From Dyadobacter sp. (lineage in GTDB: Bacteria > Bacteroidota > Bacteroidia > Cytophagales > Spirosomataceae): DNA of 64,000 nt. Of the stretch, positions 28,708 through 38,590 are shown piece by piece. The DNA lies in contig NZ_JAGIAS010000001.1 of assembly GCF_017744695.1 (NCBI RefSeq), forward strand, positions 1,517,013 to 1,581,012, read 5' to 3'. Within the stretch, counting starts at the first letter, position 1. Each line of letters starts with the position of its first letter. The position numbers were made by a program, and so were the translations under genes. Under the pieces are notes generated by a model, which did not search any database, had not been told where the DNA came from, and saw nothing but the letters and a program-made list of their open reading frames with translations.

Positions 28708-30339
28708 ATGTCTAAGAAAATATTTTTTGACACAGAAGCACGCGATAAAGTAAAGCGCGGTGTGGACACCCTGGCTGACGCCGTTAAGGTTACATTGGGC
28801 CCACGTGGTCGTAACGTTGTAATCGACAAGAAATTCGGTTCTCCAAGCATCACAAAGGATGGCGTTACTGTTGCCAAAGAAATCGACCTGAAAGATCCTA
28901 TCGAAAACATGGGAGCTCAGCTGGTGAAAGAAGTAGCGTCCAAAACTGCTGATTCAGCAGGTGATGGTACTACTACTGCTACCGTTTTGGCACAGGCGAT
29001 CTACTCGATCGGTGTGAAAAACGTAGCGGCTGGCGCTAACCCGATGGACCTGAAACGTGGTATCGACAAGGCTGTCTCTACCATCGTGAAAGACCTGGAA
29101 GGCCAAAAGAAAAACATCTCTACTTCCAAAGAAATCGCTCAGGTTGCAACTATCTCTGCCAACCACGACGAGGAGATCGGTAACATGATCGCCGAAGCGA
29201 TGGAAAAAGTAGGTAAAGAAGGTGTTATCACCGTGGAAGAAGCGCGCGGAACTGAAACAGAAGTTAAAACTGTGGAAGGTATGCAGTTCGACCGTGGTTA
29301 CCTGTCTCCATACTTCGTAACCAACACCGAGAAAATGGAAGCTGAACTCGAGCGCCCATTCATCCTGATCTCTGAGAAGAAAGTTTCTTCTATGAAAGAG
29401 CTTCTTCCTGTGTTGGAAGCAGTTGCACAAACCGGCCGTCCCTTGCTGATCCTTGCAGAAGATGTTGACGGAGAAGCATTGGCTACCTTGGTAGTAAACA
29501 AAATCCGCGGTGCATTGAAAGTAGCGGCTGTTAAAGCTCCTGGTTTCGGTGACCGTCGTAAAGCAATGCTGGAAGATATCGCTATCATCACTGGCGGTAC
29601 CGTTATCAGCGAAGAGCGTGGTTTCAAACTGGAAAACGCTACTTTGGACTACCTCGGTACTTGCGAAAAAGCGATTATCGACAAAGACAATACTACTTTG
29701 GTAAATGGTAGCGGTGCATCTGAAGACATTCAGGCTCGTGTTAACCAGATCAAAGCGCAGATCGAAAACACTACATCTGACTACGATCGCGAAAAATTGC
29801 AGGAGCGTCTGGCGAAACTGTCAGGCGGTGTAGCTATCCTTTACATCGGTGCTGCTACTGAGGTTGAAATGAAAGAGAAAAAAGACCGCGTTGATGACGC
29901 CCTTCACGCAACCCGTGCTGCGGTTGAAGAAGGTATCGTTGCAGGTGGTGGCGTAGCGTTCATCCGTGCTACTGCTTCTCTCGACGGCCTGAAAGGCTCT
30001 AACGAAGACGAAACAACCGGTATCAACATCATCCGTGCTGCTTTGGAAGCTCCATTGCGTACGATCGTGTCTAACGCTGGTGGCGAGCCTTCGGTAGTGA
30101 TCAACAAAGTGAAAGATGGTTCAGGTGCTTTCGGTTACAACGCGAAAGACAACACTTACCAAGACCTTTTGGAAGCTGGTATCATCGATCCTAAGAAAGT
30201 ATCTCGTCTGGCTCTTGAAAACGCAGCATCTATCGCTGGTCTGTTGTTGACAACAGAATGCGTGATCGCTGACGAACCAGAAGAAGCTCCTGCGGCAGGT
30301 GGCCACAGCCACGGCGGCGGAATGGGCGGCATGATGTAA
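28708..30339 (+). CDS. groL: Chaperonin GroEL
   Basis: The protein has 543 residues. Signature segments are [19 protein letters not shown] and [13 protein letters not shown] (ATP-binding equatorial domain; GDGTTT loop), the class I signature [12 protein letters not shown], and the flexible C-terminal tail [13 protein letters not shown]. It forms the double-ring folding chamber with GroES. This copy looks like the principal one: the sequence is conserved throughout, without gaps. Expression is probably under the putative sigma-54 promoter before groES, perhaps with others. Confidence 0.98.
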   Translation: MSKKIFFDTEARDKVKRGVDTLADAVKVTLGPRGRNVVIDKKFGSPSITKDGVTVAKEIDLKDPIENMGAQLVKEVASKTADSAGDGTTTATVLAQAIYSIGVKNVAAGANPMDLKRGIDKAVSTIVKDLEGQKKNISTSKEIAQVATISANHDEEIGNMIAEAMEKVGKEGVITVEEARGTETEVKTVEGMQFDRGYLSPYFVTNTEKMEAELERPFILISEKKVSSMKELLPVLEAVAQTGRPLLILAEDVDGEALATLVVNKIRGALKVAAVKAPGFGDRRKAMLEDIAIITGGTVISEERGFKLENATLDYLGTCEKAIIDKDNTTLVNGSGASEDIQARVNQIKAQIENTTSDYDREKLQERLAKLSGGVAILYIGAATEVEMKEKKDRVDDALHATRAAVEEGIVAGGGVAFIRATASLDGLKGSNEDETTGINIIRAALEAPLRTIVSNAGGEPSVVINKVKDGSGAFGYNAKDNTYQDLLEAGIIDPKKVSRLALENAASIAGLLLTTECVIADEPEEAPAAGGHSHGGGMGGMM

Positions 30340-30360
30340 TCAGCCTCCGTTTCTTCGGAA

Positions 30361-30408
30361 CATATAAAAAACGGGTTGTCAGGAAACTGGCAACCCGTTT
30401 TTTATATG
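30361..30408. terminator. Very long bidirectional terminator after groEL
   Basis: Arms of 18 bases (30361-30378 and 30391-30408) pair perfectly, and four further pairs close a GAAA tetraloop, giving a stem of about 22 bp. The outer arm is A/T-rich, so runs of T follow the GC core on both strands. It separates groEL from the convergent ABC gene. Confidence 0.92.
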
Positions 30409-30479
30409 GCCGCACAGCGGCCCTCTGTTAGTAGAGATAGGATGTTTGATTTTGGTCAACGCGGCCACAGAGTGCCCTC

Positions 30480-31151
30480 CTAAACAGAATGCTGGACCAT
30501 TAACCCATCCTGCATCACCAACCTCCGGTCAGCCATTTCTGCCAACTCTTCATTGTGCGTCACGATCACGAACGTCTGCCCCGTCTCATCACGCAACTTG
30601 AAGAATAACTGATGCAAATCCAATGCATTATGTGAATCAAGGTTACCGCTCGGTTCGTCGGCTAGTACGATGGCGGGCCGATTCAACAATGCACGGGCGA
30701 CGGCGACGCGTTGCTGTTCGCCACCGGAGAGTTGTGAAGGCAAATGGTCCATTCGCCCGCCTAGTCCGAGCAGTTCGAGCAATTCTTTCGCACGCTTTTG
30801 AATATCCTTTTCATTCACATTTCCATTGATATAACCCGGCATACATACATTTTCCAATGCGGTGAATTCTGCGAGCAGGTTATGGAACTGGAAAATGAAA
30901 CCGATCTTCTCATTTCGGAAGCGCGCGAGCTCTTTATCCTTTTGTTTGAAGACATTTTCACCTTCGATGAACACCTCTCCCTGCTCCGGTCGGTCGAGTG
31001 TTCCGAGGATGTGCAGAAAGGTGCTCTTCCCCGCTCCCGATGGTCCTACAATTGCCACTACTTCCCCCTTTTTAACTTCCAGATCTATGCCTTTCAAAAC
31101 CTGCAATGACCCATAAGTACGCCTGATCCCGCTCGCCCGAAGTAGCTCCAT
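30480..31151 (-). CDS. ABC transporter ATPase, LolD/MacB type
   Basis: The protein has 223 residues. It has Walker A GPSGAGKS (36-43), Q-loop FQFHNLL (87-93), ABC signature LSGGEQQR (141-148), Walker [10 protein letters not shown] and the H-loop HNEE. The length and the [16 protein letters not shown] pattern place it with LolD-type ATPases that release lipoproteins from the inner membrane or drive MacB/FtsE-like exporters. No permease gene lies next to it, so the partner is encoded elsewhere. It stands alone, divergent from sucC and convergent to groEL. Confidence 0.88.
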   Translation of the reverse strand: MELLRASGIRRTYGSLQVLKGIDLEVKKGEVVAIVGPSGAGKSTFLHILGTLDRPEQGEVFIEGENVFKQKDKELARFRNEKIGFIFQFHNLLAEFTALENVCMPGYINGNVNEKDIQKRAKELLELLGLGGRMDHLPSQLSGGEQQRVAVARALLNRPAIVLADEPSGNLDSHNALDLHQLFFKLRDETGQTFVIVTHNEELAEMADRRLVMQDGLMVQHSV

Positions 31152-31236
31152 ATTGAAAAGATAATTGCGTCGAAAACTCGCCCGTTTTGATTAATTCCTT
31201 AATTTGCCGTGAAAATACCAATTTACTTTTATACTC

Positions 31237-32460
31237 ATGAATATTCACGAATATCAAGGCAAAAGCGTTCTTAAAAAATACGGTGTGCGTATTCAGGAAG
31301 GCCTCGTAGCCGACACTCCGGATAAGGCGGTAGAAGTTGCACGTGAGCTCAGCCAGCAGACAGGCACCAAGTGGTATGTTGTAAAATCCCAAATCCACGC
31401 AGGCGGTCGCGGTAAAGGCCGTATCGTCGGCAGCGAGCAGCGCGGTGTGGCGTTGGCTAAGTCGGTTGAAGATGTCAGGACCATCTCCAACAACATCCTG
31501 GGCAAAGTATTGGTAACGCACCAAACCGGTGCAGAAGGCAAGCGAGTAAACAAAGTCCTGATTGCAGAAGACGTATACTATCCAGGCCCAACCGAGCCGA
31601 AAGAATATTACCTGTCGATCCTGTTGGATCGTGGCAGAAACTGCAACGTGATCATGGCCAGCACCGAAGGCGGTATGGACATTGAAGAAGTAGCAGAGCA
31701 TACTCCTGAGAAAATCATCAAAGAATGGATCGATCCTAAGGTTGGATTGCAGCCGTTCCAGGCACGTAAAGTGGCATTCGCGCTGGGTCTGGAAGGTGAC
31801 GCGTTCAAGGAAATGGTGAAATTCATTTCTGCACTATACAGAGCTTACGCGGAAAGCGACTCGTCGATGTTCGAAATCAACCCGGTTTTGAAAACATCTG
31901 ACAACAAAATCCTCGCCGTAGATGCCAAGGTTGACCTCGACGACAATGCATTGTACCGTCACCCTGAACTGGCTGAAATGCGCGACACCAACGAAGAAGA
32001 TCCTTTGGAGGTAGAAGCAGGCGCCAACAACCTGAACTACGTAAAACTGGACGGAAACGTAGGTTGTATGGTAAACGGAGCCGGTCTGGCGATGGCTACC
32101 ATGGACTTGATCAAGCTTTCGGGCGGTGAGCCCGCCAACTTCCTCGACGTAGGCGGTGGCGCGAATGCACGCACGGTAGAAGCCGGTTTCCGTATCATCC
32201 TCAAAGACCCGAACGTAAAAGCGATCCTGATCAACATCTTCGGTGGTATCGTTCGTTGCGACCGTGTTGCTGCGGGCGTGGTAGAAGCTTATAAAGCTAT
32301 CGGCGAAATTCCTGTACCTATCATCGTTCGTCTGCAAGGAACCAATGCAGAAGAAGGCGCACGCATCATCAACGAATCCGGCCTGAAAGTATATTCAGCG
32401 ATCGAATTCAAAGAAGCTGCTGCAAAGGTTTCTGAGGTGCTGGCTGAGCTGGGCGTTTAA
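31237..32460 (+). CDS. sucC: Succinyl-CoA ligase (ADP-forming), beta subunit
   Basis: The protein has 407 residues. The ATP-grasp domain begins [29 protein letters not shown] (nucleotide-binding loop) and [10 protein letters not shown] (metal-binding) are visible. The CoA-ligase domain carries [27 protein letters not shown] (in two parts) and [12 protein letters not shown], which help bind phosphate and contact the alpha subunit. It makes ATP from succinyl-CoA in the TCA cycle. The alpha-subunit gene sucD is not adjacent, which is common in this phylum. A terminator follows 34 bases downstream. Confidence 0.97.
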   Translation: MNIHEYQGKSVLKKYGVRIQEGLVADTPDKAVEVARELSQQTGTKWYVVKSQIHAGGRGKGRIVGSEQRGVALAKSVEDVRTISNNILGKVLVTHQTGAEGKRVNKVLIAEDVYYPGPTEPKEYYLSILLDRGRNCNVIMASTEGGMDIEEVAEHTPEKIIKEWIDPKVGLQPFQARKVAFALGLEGDAFKEMVKFISALYRAYAESDSSMFEINPVLKTSDNKILAVDAKVDLDDNALYRHPELAEMRDTNEEDPLEVEAGANNLNYVKLDGNVGCMVNGAGLAMATMDLIKLSGGEPANFLDVGGGANARTVEAGFRIILKDPNVKAILINIFGGIVRCDRVAAGVVEAYKAIGEIPVPIIVRLQGTNAEEGARIINESGLKVYSAIEFKEAAAKVSEVLAELGV

Positions 32461-32494
32461 GAAACAGAGCTTCGGCTGATAAGTGCAAATGTTT

Positions 32495-32534
32495 ATGTCC
32501 CCTGGCGCCATTGTGCTCAGGGGACATTTGCTTT
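32495..32534 (+). terminator. Probable terminator after sucC
   Basis: A 10-bp perfect stem ATGTCCCCTG/CAGGGGACAT (32495-32504 and 32518-32527) has a 13-base loop and is followed by TTGCTTT. The T-tract is interrupted, so termination may be partial. Confidence 0.6.
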
Positions 32535-32667
32535 AAATGTCTTCGCACATATTTTTTGGTTACCATTCTCACGGTGTGCCTGCAACTTCTCCAAAAAACC
32601 AACAATCATCCCATTTCTACAAATATTATGGTGCTCTGCACCTTTTCGTCATGCATGAAGGTACTGC

Positions 32668-32996
32668 GCGCCACAATATTTGTACAATAACAGACGGCAA
32701 TCATTAACCCCGAGGCCCAGGTGCAGAGCACCGCAATAATTGTAGACGCCAATCATTAACCCCAACGCCCAGGTGCAGAGCACCGTAATAATTGTAGACG
32801 CCAATCATTAACCCCGAGGCACAGGTACAGCGCACCGCAATAATTGTAGACGCCAATCATTAACCCCAACGCCCAGGTGCAGAGCACCGCAATAATTGTA
32901 GACGCCAATCATTAACCCCAACGCCCAGGTGCAGCGCACCGTAATAATTGTAGACGCCAATCATTAACCCCAACGCCCAGGTGCAGCGCACCGCAA
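32668..32996. repeat. Non-coding tandem repeat, 52-bp period, five full copies with degenerate ends
   Basis: Units begin with GCACC at 32728, 32780, 32832, 32884, 32936 and 32988, exactly 52 bases apart; a diverged 60-base first copy starts at 32668 and the last is cut after about nine bases. The first and third full units are identical, the fourth and fifth differ from them by one or two bases, and the second differs at several. Each junction contains the palindrome GGTGC-AGA/AGC-GCACC. A period that is not a multiple of three and the absence of an open frame show that it is not coding; identical rather than unique internal sequence rules out CRISPR. An inverted copy of the palindrome core lies at about 32630. 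Confidence 0.95.
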
Positions 32997-33049
32997 GAAA
33001 GCAACATCCGACCATGCCCGACAATACCTAACCTCCTGCCTCCCGTGTC

Positions 33050-34384
33050 CTATCCGATAATAAAGTACAAAACCATCGTCGCCGCAAAACTTGCAACGCC
33101 CTGCAAGCCTGTGAGAATGGTGTGCGTGCGATAGGTATCCTTCGCTGAAATGCCGGAGAATTGCGACACGACCCAGAACCAGGCGTCGTTCGTGTGCGAG
33201 ACGATCATTGCGCCGCTTCCTACGGCCATCACGACCAGCGTTATTTGAACGGGCGTTACAAAACCGAGCGATGCCAGTAGTGGCGCCAGAATGCTCGTGG
33301 TGAGTACCATCGCGGAAGTAGTTGAACCCTGTGCGGTTTTGAAAAATATCGCAATCAGAAAGGCGATCACCAACAGATAACCTCCCGACATCTCATTGTG
33401 CAGCAGCCATTCGCTGACCATTTCTTTTAGGGAAGTTTCCTTCAAAATCGCGCCGAATGCACCTCCCGCACCTACGAGCACGAGTGTGGTACCGCAATGT
33501 TCGATCCCGCTTTTGAAACAGGCCATCATGCGCTGCGAAGCATTTTCAGGGAAAAGTGAATAACTGAAAAAGATCGCGAGCAAGAACGACACCAGCGGAC
33601 TGCCGAGGAAACTCAGCCAACGCGTCGATTCCTCCGGGAAATGCAGAATTTTGGCGAACGACGCCAGGGTAATGAGCAGAATGGGCAGCACAATGGGCAT
33701 AAATGCCTTCCAGGCGGGCGGTAGCAAGTGCTCTTCAATCATTTTCGGCTCTTCCACGGCTGCGTCGTCGATCAATTTCACATTCTTGGCATATTTCCCG
33801 GCAAACCAGGTTGACAGGAAAAGACTAGGTATGGAAACAACGAGGCCGACAAGGATTACCAAACCGATAGAATCCGGGATACCCAGGTTACCGGCGGCAG
33901 ACAATGGCCCGGGAGTTGGCGGCACTAGTGTGTGTGTCGCAAATAATCCTCCCGAAAGCGACAAGGCTATGGTAGCAAGCGGTTTACCAGTTCTTTTTGC
34001 AACGATCTGATTGAGTTTATGTAAAATAATGAACCCCGAATCGCAGAATACGGGAATACCGACAATGCCGCCGATCACGGACATCGCAAATGCAGGCCGC
34101 TTCTCGCCAAAAAGTTTCAGTATCACACCCGCAACCTTAATCGCAGCACCGGATTTGTCCAGAATAGCGCCTATCACACAGCCGAGGATCACCATCAGCC
34201 CTATTTTCGACATCAGTTCCCCAAAACCTTTTCCTATGGTTTCAGCCAGTTTATCAATTGGCAAGCCGGCAAAAACGCCTACGCCAAGTGCCGCCAGCAG
34301 CAGCCCGACCAGCGGGTGCATTTTCAAAACGGTGGAACTGAGAACAATAAATGCGATGGCGGCCAGTACAATGACGAAGATCAT
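33050..34384 (-). CDS. GntP-family gluconate/organic acid:H+ symporter
   Basis: The 444-residue membrane protein has about twelve hydrophobic segments. GntP-family marks are the N-terminal MHPLVGLLLAALGVGVFAG, GGIVGIPVFCDSGFIIL, THTLVPPTPGPLSAAGNLG and the C-terminal HTNDAWFWVVSQF. The family takes up gluconate or related sugar acids with protons. It starts two bases after the stop of the esterase gene, so the two are one operon. A sugar-acid or uronate released by the esterase step may be the cargo; that link is inference. Confidence 0.93.
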   Translation of the reverse strand: MIFVIVLAAIAFIVLSSTVLKMHPLVGLLLAALGVGVFAGLPIDKLAETIGKGFGELMSKIGLMVILGCVIGAILDKSGAAIKVAGVILKLFGEKRPAFAMSVIGGIVGIPVFCDSGFIILHKLNQIVAKRTGKPLATIALSLSGGLFATHTLVPPTPGPLSAAGNLGIPDSIGLVILVGLVVSIPSLFLSTWFAGKYAKNVKLIDDAAVEEPKMIEEHLLPPAWKAFMPIVLPILLITLASFAKILHFPEESTRWLSFLGSPLVSFLLAIFFSYSLFPENASQRMMACFKSGIEHCGTTLVLVGAGGAFGAILKETSLKEMVSEWLLHNEMSGGYLLVIAFLIAIFFKTAQGSTTSAMVLTTSILAPLLASLGFVTPVQITLVVMAVGSGAMIVSHTNDAWFWVVSQFSGISAKDTYRTHTILTGLQGVASFAATMVLYFIIG

Positions 34385-34386
34385 GC

Positions 34387-35538
34387 TTACAGAAGTTTAA
34401 GCACGGCTTCGTCACCCATTACCGCATTCGCCGGGCGCGGATGGGCAGCATCAAATACTGCCAGGTCTTTTTGTTCGAGCACTTTGGCTGGTTCTTCGTC
34501 GATTTGACCGTCCTTATTGGTCACTGCTTTCAGGTCCAGTTTCAGATGTTTGGCCATGAACGCGTACATCGCTTTCCGCTTCGACGGACCGTAATCGTGC
34601 TTTTCGTTGGCCAAATGCACGGCTTCCAGGTTATCCTTTTTGTTGTAAAGCGCATAAATCTTTTGCATGAAAGGATATTCTACTTCCGGCGTATTCTTGG
34701 TCCAGTCGCCCCCGTCGGAGATCATGATCATCGGGCGCGGGGCGGTCAATGCGACTATTTCCACGTTGTTTGTCTGGTAATCCCCTTTTTTATGGATCGG
34801 CAAGCCACTTTCACACACGCAGCCACCAAAAAAATAAGCCGAAACCATCACCACTGGCACCGATACTTTCACGCGGTTATCCAATGCCGCAAGCAGAAAT
34901 GTCTGCGTTCCCCCACCCGATTCGCCAGTACATGCCACGCGGTTCGGGTCGACGCCGGGAAGGGATAGCAGGAAGTCGAGCGAGCGAATGCTATTGATTG
35001 TCTGCAATTTCAATGCTTTGGCCATTTTATGCTCACATTGTTTGGCGTCGCCCTGTCCCACCATGTCCCACACGAACACGATCGCGCCCATACGTGCGAG
35101 CGTCGCGCAGCGCTTTTGCGTCTGCTCGCGGAAGCGCCCGTGCGGGTTCTCGCCATGCCCATGCGGCGCGAGGACGGCTGCGTAGGACTTCTGCTGTTTT
35201 ATCGGCCGGTACAAATTGCCCGTCACATAAATACCAGGCATGCTTTCGAAGGCCACATTTTCGATGGTATAGCCATCCATTACCTTTTTTGAATGAATAA
35301 TCGGTTTGGAAGCCGGCTTTTCGGGTAATGTCTGCAAGTCCATACCATTACGGATCTGCTGGCGGATCTGCGCGGCGCGCGCTTCCCATTCTACCCTGGA
35401 AGTGGGGATACGTTTTTCGAGAAATGCTTTGCCTTGCTCTTCGGTGAAATAAGCGCCCTGGCAGAGTTCAGGCTGCTGGGCATAGGAGGTGGAAGTGAGG
35501 CCAAGTATGCCTAAAAGAATGTTATATGCGATTTTCAT
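34387..35538 (-). CDS. Secreted alpha/beta hydrolase, acetyl xylan esterase-like
   Basis: The protein has 383 residues and a signal peptide ending TSYAQ. The alpha/beta-hydrolase fold shows LAPHGHGENPHGRFREQ (oxyanion region), the nucleophile elbow GESGGG (Ser in CTGESGGGTQTF), an acid region TAPRPMIMISDGGDWT and the final His in NEKHDYGPSKR. Secreted hydrolases of this layout in Bacteroidota are usually annotated as acetyl xylan esterases (Abhydrolase_7 type). They remove acyl groups from plant polysaccharides in the periplasm. The neighbouring GntP permease in the same operon fits a role in sugar-acid use. The exact ester is unknown. Confidence 0.85.
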   Translation of the reverse strand: MKIAYNILLGILGLTSTSYAQQPELCQGAYFTEEQGKAFLEKRIPTSRVEWEARAAQIRQQIRNGMDLQTLPEKPASKPIIHSKKVMDGYTIENVAFESMPGIYVTGNLYRPIKQQKSYAAVLAPHGHGENPHGRFREQTQKRCATLARMGAIVFVWDMVGQGDAKQCEHKMAKALKLQTINSIRSLDFLLSLPGVDPNRVACTGESGGGTQTFLLAALDNRVKVSVPVVMVSAYFFGGCVCESGLPIHKKGDYQTNNVEIVALTAPRPMIMISDGGDWTKNTPEVEYPFMQKIYALYNKKDNLEAVHLANEKHDYGPSKRKAMYAFMAKHLKLDLKAVTNKDGQIDEEPAKVLEQKDLAVFDAAHPRPANAVMGDEAVLKLL

Positions 35539-35605
35539 AAGGGAATAGCAGTTTGGTCACAAAAGCACAGCAATTCAAGAGAATACTGTTACAATACGAT
35601 CCTAT

Positions 35606-35775
35606 TTGGCCCGGAGGGCCATCCTGTTTCTAGCAAAACATGCTACCGCAAAAATTCCCACCCCAGCGGGGTGTCCTGTATGATTCCGTGGCGTCGCGAG
35701 AACAGGAGGCCCCGCTGGGGCCAAAACGTCGGTAATGCGATCGTTGCTGTAAACAGGGAGCCTCTCCGGAGCGCA
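35606..35775. repeat. Patch of GC-rich palindromic intergenic repeats
   Basis: GGCCCGGAGGGCC (35608-35620), CCCCAGCGGGG (35661-35671) and a segment with GCCCCGCTGGGGC (35709-35721) lie in one gap. The last two, with flanking CCTGT/ACAGG, form an inverted repeat of about 19 bases with two mismatches around a 23-base loop. No coding frame is seen. It resembles short interspersed palindromes common in this phylum. Confidence 0.65.
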
Positions 35776-35828
35776 TTTTGAGGCGAGATACGGTTATTCA
35801 ACTTTACCATTAGCCGTTAAAATCGGCG

Positions 35829-36725
35829 TCACACCTCCTCCCGCAGCCCCACCGGAATCGCCACTTTTACATACCTCTTCAATATCACCGCCTCCAGCAC
35901 CTCCACAAGCCCCTTGTATTCCCCGTCAATCTGGAAATGTGCCGCTTTCTGCACACATTCAATCTTCGCCTTTTCCACGGAAATTACTTTCATGATTTCG
36001 GGATTGAAATCCGTGCTGCCGGCTAATATTTTGGCTGTTTCGATAAAATCCAGCTTCTTCGCGATCACCAGCTCAAAAAAGCCGTCGCACATATCCCCTA
36101 TCGGATTGATACTCACACCTGTACCATATTTTTTCGCATTAGCAATGATTACGATCAGCGCCTCGGTTTCGAGAATTTCATCGCCGGCCGTAATCCTTAC
36201 ATCGAAGTTTTCGTGCTCGCTCAATGTCCGCAGCATTTCGCGGGCATAACCCAGCTTGCCCCGCGTATCACTGTCTTCATAGTTTTTGACCAGCAATGCA
36301 TTCAAACCAATATCTGCCAAATGCAGGCTGATTTCTCCATTGATTTCCACCGCATCGATCGCGGATACCTCTCCTTCGAATGCGACTTCCAGCGCCTGAT
36401 CAATAGAGCCAGTCAAACCGAAATCGGCAGAGAGGCCATTCGCCGAGCCCGCCGGAATAATGCAAAGTATGGCATCGGTACCGTGTAACGCCTGGGCAAC
36501 CATGGAAATGGTACCATCTCCTCCCGCCACCAATACGCGCTCCGGCCTGATATTTTCCACCATTTCTCTGATGGTCTGCTGATCATCGTCGCCCGTAGTG
36601 TTGTAAATACGCAGGTCGCAGCCCTCGGCTTCTGATTTTTCAATAACCCTTTCAAAAATTACATCCTTGTTCACATCCCCGGAAATAGGATTTACTACAA
36701 GCAAAACTTTCGGTTGTGAAGACAT
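35829..36725 (-). CDS. Diacylglycerol/lipid kinase, YegS/DagK type
   Basis: The protein has 298 residues. The catalytic domain has VVNPISGD near the N-terminus, the nucleotide loop GGDGT (68-72), and CIIPAGSANGLSADFGL for the PAGSxN-type loop. A C-terminal beta domain with GTGVSINPIGDMCDGFFELVI completes the fold. The family phosphorylates diacylglycerol, ceramide-like lipids or similar substrates at the membrane. The gene is divergent, 45 bases apart, from an App1-type phosphatase that may act in the opposite direction. The substrate is not fixed by the sequence. Confidence 0.92.
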   Translation of the reverse strand: MSSQPKVLLVVNPISGDVNKDVIFERVIEKSEAEGCDLRIYNTTGDDDQQTIREMVENIRPERVLVAGGDGTISMVAQALHGTDAILCIIPAGSANGLSADFGLTGSIDQALEVAFEGEVSAIDAVEINGEISLHLADIGLNALLVKNYEDSDTRGKLGYAREMLRTLSEHENFDVRITAGDEILETEALIVIIANAKKYGTGVSINPIGDMCDGFFELVIAKKLDFIETAKILAGSTDFNPEIMKVISVEKAKIECVQKAAHFQIDGEYKGLVEVLEAVILKRYVKVAIPVGLREEV

Positions 36726-36770
36726 ATTCGATAAATTAGGGACCTGATGTCGTAGAGGATAAAGATAGTT

Positions 36771-37808
36771 ATGAAACGTTGTGACTTAAAACTATACCGT
36801 GGCTACGCCAACAAAAAGGAACTCTGTGTGTTTGGCCATGTGGTGAAAAAATACCCTTCCGGTGACCGGAAATATACCAGACGAGGATTTCGCTATGCCA
36901 AAACCATCATCGAGCTCTTCTCCATTAAAACCATTCCGTTTCTGAAGATTATCCTGCATTTGGGGGATAAAACCTTTGAAACGACCGCCGAAGCCGACGG
37001 CTATTTCCGCTTTCAGGTGCCGCTCGACGCCGAAATGCCGGGTGGATGGCACACTTACCGCGTGACATTAGACGACGAAATCAACGGCAAGAAATACCAC
37101 GCCGAAAGCTCTGAAGAATTTTTCATGCCTTACAAAAGCTCTTACGGGCTAATTTCCGACATCGACGACACATTCCTCATTTCCCATAGTCGCCGTTCGT
37201 TCAAGAAGTTATTTGTTTTACTTTCCAGAAACGTGCAAGCCCGAAAGCCTTTCGACGACGTGGTGAAGCATTATCAACTGCTTTCGTTCGCGAGCCGCAC
37301 GCACCCGCACAAGAATAGCAACATCTTCTTTTATGTGTCGAGCAGCGAGTGGAATCTGTATGATATGATCGTCCGGTTCGCGGAACTGAACGGGTTGCCC
37401 AAGGCTGTTTTAAAATTGAAAAAAATCAAATCGGGGCTGGACGACTTTGTGATGACGGGCAGTGGCTCACATGAGCATAAGTTGCGGAAAATCCACAACA
37501 TCATCACTTTTTACCCCGAACTGCAATTCATCCTGCTCGGTGACGATTCCCAGAAAGATCCGGAGATTTACGAGGAGATTTGCCGGACGTTCCCACAAAG
37601 CATCCGCGCGGTGTACATGCGGCAAACGCGCAAGCGAAGCAAGCCCCACACCACGGCATTGCTGAAAAACATCCAGGACCTGGGTATCGATATCTGCTAT
37701 TTCGCCCATAGCAACAAGGCGATCATGCATTCCCTCGATCACGGCATCGTTTTCCAGACGCCCGCTGAACCAGAGGTGAAGGAAATTGTGGAGAAAGCAG
37801 TTTCCTGA
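36771..37808 (+). CDS. App1/DUF2183-family phosphatidate phosphatase-like protein
   Basis: The protein has 345 residues and no signal peptide. The N-terminal 120 residues are beta-rich (KTFETTAEADGYFRFQVPL). The HAD-type catalytic motif DIDDT (130-134, LISDIDDTFLI) starts the second domain. Later motifs are FFYVSSSEWNLYD and ILLGDDSQKDPEIY, as in the yeast App1 catalytic domain family (DUF2183). Such enzymes dephosphorylate phosphatidate to diacylglycerol with Mg2+. The divergent neighbour is a lipid kinase, which suggests a phosphatidate/diacylglycerol pair; that is inference from position. Confidence 0.9.
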   Translation: MKRCDLKLYRGYANKKELCVFGHVVKKYPSGDRKYTRRGFRYAKTIIELFSIKTIPFLKIILHLGDKTFETTAEADGYFRFQVPLDAEMPGGWHTYRVTLDDEINGKKYHAESSEEFFMPYKSSYGLISDIDDTFLISHSRRSFKKLFVLLSRNVQARKPFDDVVKHYQLLSFASRTHPHKNSNIFFYVSSSEWNLYDMIVRFAELNGLPKAVLKLKKIKSGLDDFVMTGSGSHEHKLRKIHNIITFYPELQFILLGDDSQKDPEIYEEICRTFPQSIRAVYMRQTRKRSKPHTTALLKNIQDLGIDICYFAHSNKAIMHSLDHGIVFQTPAEPEVKEIVEKAVS

Positions 37809-37896
37809 CATATTTTCCCACCACGGATTATCTGCCGGTTGCTTTTGGCAATTTTCAGCACTTTCGTAACTTGACCTCTCCCATCTTTGGAAACAC

Positions 37897-38583
37897 ATGA
37901 AAAAAATCCTGATCGTTGAGGATGACCGCAGGATCGCGCAGAACATTTTCCGCGGACTGGCCGCCGAAAATTTCGAGGCGGAGATCGCCTATGACGGCAT
38001 TACGGGCAAGCAAATAGCCCTTGAAAAGAAATTTGACCTGGTATTGCTGGATGTCAACCTGCCGGGTATGAAGGGCTACGACGTTTGCCAGCAGATCAGG
38101 ATTTATAAACCGTCGCTGCCTATTATCATGCTGACGGCATTCGGGGAAATCGAGGATAAGGTGGAAGGGTTGAATAGCGGTGCGGACGATTATATTGTCA
38201 AGCCATTTGATTTCAGGGAATTACTTGCCCGGGTGAATGCCGCATTACGCATTTCGGATCTTTTGAACCCCGAAACCTCCGACAAAATCCTGCGCATTGC
38301 CGATCTCGAGATGAATCTCGGCACCAAACAAGTGAAACGCGCGGGCAACATTATCGACCTCACGGCCAAAGAATTTGCATTGCTGGAATATTTCCTGCTG
38401 CATCGCGGGCGGGTAGTTTCCAAAATGGACCTGGCCGAGCATGTCTGGCATCTCAATTTCGACCCCGGCACCAATGTGGTGGAGGTGTATATCAATTATT
38501 TACGTAAGAAAGTCGATAGGGACTTCCCTACCAAGCTTATCCACACACGACCAGGAATGGGTTACATCATGAAAGAAGAATAA
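37897..38583 (+). CDS. OmpR/PhoB-family response regulator (upstream of metal efflux operon)
   Basis: The protein has 228 residues. The receiver domain (1-118) has acidic residues ED at 8-9, phospho-acceptor Asp52 (LVLLDVNLPG), the conserved Thr in MLTAFGE and Lys in VKPFDF. The winged-helix domain (about 130-228) contains LTAKEFALLEYFLLHRGRVVS and ends VEVYINYLRKKVDR...PGMGYIMKEE. The kinase gene follows seven bases later. It probably controls the CzcCBA-like operon downstream, as CopR/CzcR-type regulators do. The protein is closely similar to the truncated regulator at the right end of the window. Confidence 0.94.
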   Translation: MKKILIVEDDRRIAQNIFRGLAAENFEAEIAYDGITGKQIALEKKFDLVLLDVNLPGMKGYDVCQQIRIYKPSLPIIMLTAFGEIEDKVEGLNSGADDYIVKPFDFRELLARVNAALRISDLLNPETSDKILRIADLEMNLGTKQVKRAGNIIDLTAKEFALLEYFLLHRGRVVSKMDLAEHVWHLNFDPGTNVVEVYINYLRKKVDRDFPTKLIHTRPGMGYIMKEE

Positions 38584-38590
38584 ACCTCCC

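Noticed and set aside
32668-32996. Possible CRISPR array
   Set aside because: The whole 52-base unit is repeated, with no unique spacers, and no cas gene is near.
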